Shown here: piece by piece, positions 53,578 through 54,982 of the stretch
Layout of the letters: every line of letters starts with the position of its first letter
Position numbering within the stretch: the first letter of the stretch is position 1
From: Halarsenatibacter sp964630835
GTDB lineage: Bacteria > Bacillota > Halanaerobiia > Halanaerobiales > Halarsenatibacteraceae
Direction of reading: 5' to 3'
Assembly: GCA_964630835.1 (NCBI GenBank)
Contig: CAZVZM010000007.1
Span: 1 to 54,982 of the forward strand
Length of the DNA: 54,982 nt
Translations under genes and position numbers: made by a program
Notes under the pieces: model-generated
Database searches by the model: none
Told to the model about the DNA's origin: nothing
The model's input: the letters and a program-made list of their open reading frames with translations, nothing else

Positions 53578-54507
53578 CTACAGGCGGGAAATAAAATCTT
53601 CAACTTTTTTATAGTCGCCTGGAATTGAAGCAGTATGTTCATGATACTCTCCACAGTCAGGATGAATAAAACCGATTTTATATGAGTGAAGCATTGTTCT
53701 ATTTATCTTCATTCCGTTTACATCAACTCTTCCACCATATTTTTCATCTCCCAGAACAGGATGGCCCAGAAAAGAAAAATGAACCCTTATCTGGTGTGTT
53801 CTACCAGTAATTATATTCACTCTTACTCCGCTAAATCCCCTGTAAGATTTTATTACCCTGTAATTTGTAAGAGCTTCTTTTCCACTGTCATTACAAACCA
53901 TCAATCGAGTGCGATTGTGAGGATCTCTCCCAATAGGAGCCTCTATTCGCGCCTTTTTGTGCTCTGGCTGTCCAACAATAAGAGCACGATATTCTTTATC
54001 AACCTCCCGATTTTTAAATTGTTTTTTCAAATTATAATAAGCCCGATCAGTTTTAGCTATCAGGAGAGCTCCTGAAGTTTCCTTATCCAGGCGATGAACT
54101 ATTCCCGGTCTCTTTTCCCCTCCTGCCATGGCGAGTTCATCAAAGTTGTAGAGGAGAGCTTCAACCAGAGTCCTGCCTGAATGGCCTGGAGCTGGATGAA
54201 CCACCAGAGGAGCCGGTTTATTAATCACCGCTAACTCCTTATCCTCAAAAATTATGTCCAGGTCACGCTTCCAAATTTTCAGTTTATCTGGCTTCCTCTC
54301 TGGAATATTGACGAAAACCTCTTCGCCATATTTTAGTCTGTATGAAGACCTGATATCTTTTTTGGTAGATTCCGGAATACTAACCATCCCTTTTTCGATA
54401 AGGGACTGGATCCGATTCCTGGAAATATCGGACAGCTTTCGGGCCAAAAATTTATCCACCCTCATATCTTTATGTTCATTTTTCACCCGGAATTTAAAGG
54501 TCTCCAT
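53578..54507 (-). CDS. RluD/RluA family 23S rRNA pseudouridine synthase
   Basis: 309 residues. An N-terminal S4 RNA-binding domain (about 14–75, RVDKFLARKLSDISRNRIQSLIEKGMV) precedes the catalytic domain. The catalytic Asp is in GIVHRLDKETSGALLIAKT (about 137–155); RTHQIRVHFSFLGHPVLGDEKYGG follows. ATG at 54507 has CAGGAGGAAG upstream. It follows lspA, the common lspA–rluD order; pyrR, often next, is absent and the EF-G paralogue is there instead. Confidence 0.95.
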   Translation of the reverse strand: METFKFRVKNEHKDMRVDKFLARKLSDISRNRIQSLIEKGMVSIPESTKKDIRSSYRLKYGEEVFVNIPERKPDKLKIWKRDLDIIFEDKELAVINKPAPLVVHPAPGHSGRTLVEALLYNFDELAMAGGEKRPGIVHRLDKETSGALLIAKTDRAYYNLKKQFKNREVDKEYRALIVGQPEHKKARIEAPIGRDPHNRTRLMVCNDSGKEALTNYRVIKSYRGFSGVRVNIITGRTHQIRVHFSFLGHPVLGDEKYGGRVDVNGMKINRTMLHSYKIGFIHPDCGEYHEHTASIPGDYKKVEDFISRL

Positions 54508-54597
54508 TTATACTTCCTCCTGACCGGACCTGTTTATAACAAATAGCATAAAACTTTAGGATCTTACCGTTATTGTTTGATAGATGTTGTGTGAGGT

Positions 54598-54664
54598 CTC
54601 TATCATTATACTTATGGCTTCCAGTAAAATATAATAAGCTAATTTTACACACCTATTTAACAGC
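54598..54664 (-). repeat. Dispersed intergenic repeat, copy 9
   Basis: On the minus strand: GCTGTTAAATAGGTGTGT, AAAATTAGCTTATTA, TTTTACTGGAAGCCATAAG. It aligns with the first half of copies 1 and 5 (TTGTTAAATAGG and TATACTGGAAG) in the same order. It lies in the lspA–rluD gap. Confidence 0.7.
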
Positions 54665-54685
54665 CAAACGCAGGAAGAATCAATT

Positions 54686-54982
54686 TTATATTGTCTGCCA
54701 GAGCCCCCAGACAATTCCGGCGGTTCCCACAACTATAGATATATCGGCAAAATTAAAAACAGGCCACACCTGCAGATCAATAAAATCGATAACATAACCC
54801 AGCCTTATACGATCAATAATATTTCCGGCTGCCCCGGCAAAAATTAATGTTAAGAAAACGTTAGTTTTCCTGTTATGGGGTAAAAATCGCCTATAAATAA
54901 TTAATAGAAATATAATTACAGCAATCTGAATAAAGAGAAGTATAAATCTATGCCCGGCCAGCAAGCCCAGAGCCGCCCCTTT
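54686..54982 (-). CDS. lspA: Lipoprotein signal peptidase, 3' part (cut by window edge)
   Basis: The last 98 codons of a gene running off the right edge; the frame stays open to 54982 (KGAALGLLAGHRF). LspA cuts the signal peptide after the lipid-modified Cys. The two catalytic Asp residues are in GAAGNIIDR and FNFADISI. Three membrane helices are visible. It belongs with lgt and lnt in lipoprotein maturation. Confidence 0.94.
   Translation of the reverse strand, partial: KGAALGLLAGHRFILLFIQIAVIIFLLIIYRRFLPHNRKTNVFLTLIFAGAAGNIIDRIRLGYVIDFIDLQVWPVFNFADISIVVGTAGIVWGLWQTI

Overview
This window is a dense, mostly leftward-transcribed housekeeping region of a bacterial chromosome. The gene order is that of low-GC Firmicutes in the broad sense: an ispH–rpsA fusion with cmk, a complete type II fatty acid cluster, ackA–pta, and a def–fmt–rlmN–prpC–prkC–rsgA–rpe–thiN block ending near rpmB and asp23–yloV. 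Three lipoprotein genes (lgt, lnt and the end of lspA) sit in the same window. Lnt is typical of bacteria with an outer membrane. Together with long Asp/Glu-rich linkers and tails and generally acidic proteins, this suggests a diderm, salt-adapted anaerobe of the Halanaerobiales type. That placement is inference from content and order; no rRNA gene is present to confirm it.

Layout, left to right. 1–558: start of a DUF512/radical SAM gene cut by the window edge. 742–5723: ispH–rpsA, plsC, cmk, aroH, rnc. 5766–12843: fabF, acpP, fabG, fabD, fabK, fabH, plsX, rpmF, yceD, read right to left from two good tandem promoters near 12873–12941. 12956–15191: ackA and pta. 15667–18024: tmcAL (ylbM), convergent with and overlapping the PDZ/Lon protease sepM. 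18055–20927: gamma-glutamyltransferase and a threonine dehydratase. 20962–25502: coaD, rsmD, a DegV protein, the DAK2 kinase yloV and asp23, divergent from rpmB. 25791–30480: thiN, ribH, ribBA, ribE, ribD behind an FMN riboswitch. 30532–40193: rpe, rsgA, prkC, prpC, rlmN, a DUF6391-like membrane protein, fmt, def, priA. 40183–46567: a YbhN-type membrane protein, metK, lgt, coaBC, rpoZ, gmk, remA and a class I glutamine amidotransferase. 46985–48751: rqcH on the plus strand. 48949–54982: lnt, a Crp/Fnr regulator, an EF-G paralogue, an RluD-type pseudouridine synthase and the 3' part of lspA.

How the genes fit together. FabD/H/G/K/F with AcpP build acyl-ACP. PlsX, PlsC and probably the YloV–DegV fatty acid kinase pair feed acyl groups into phospholipid, and Lgt, LspA and Lnt use phospholipid to mature lipoproteins. 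AckA–Pta makes acetate and ATP, and the neighbouring TmcAL uses acetate for tRNA modification. The rib operon makes FMN, which its own leader senses. PrkC/PrpC are the PASTA kinase/phosphatase pair next to the ribosome-assembly GTPase RsgA.

No CRISPR array, transposase, phage gene, tRNA or rRNA was recognised. The main unexplained structure is a family of short, modular, partly palindromic repeats lying in the gaps between genes (near 3.2, 5.7, 15.2, 19.8, 25.7, 46.8, 48.8, 51.2 and 54.6 kb). Several carry the core TGGTTYTTCYCCA, and one is bounded by inverted ends like a MITE. Non-ATG start codons are also unusually common.
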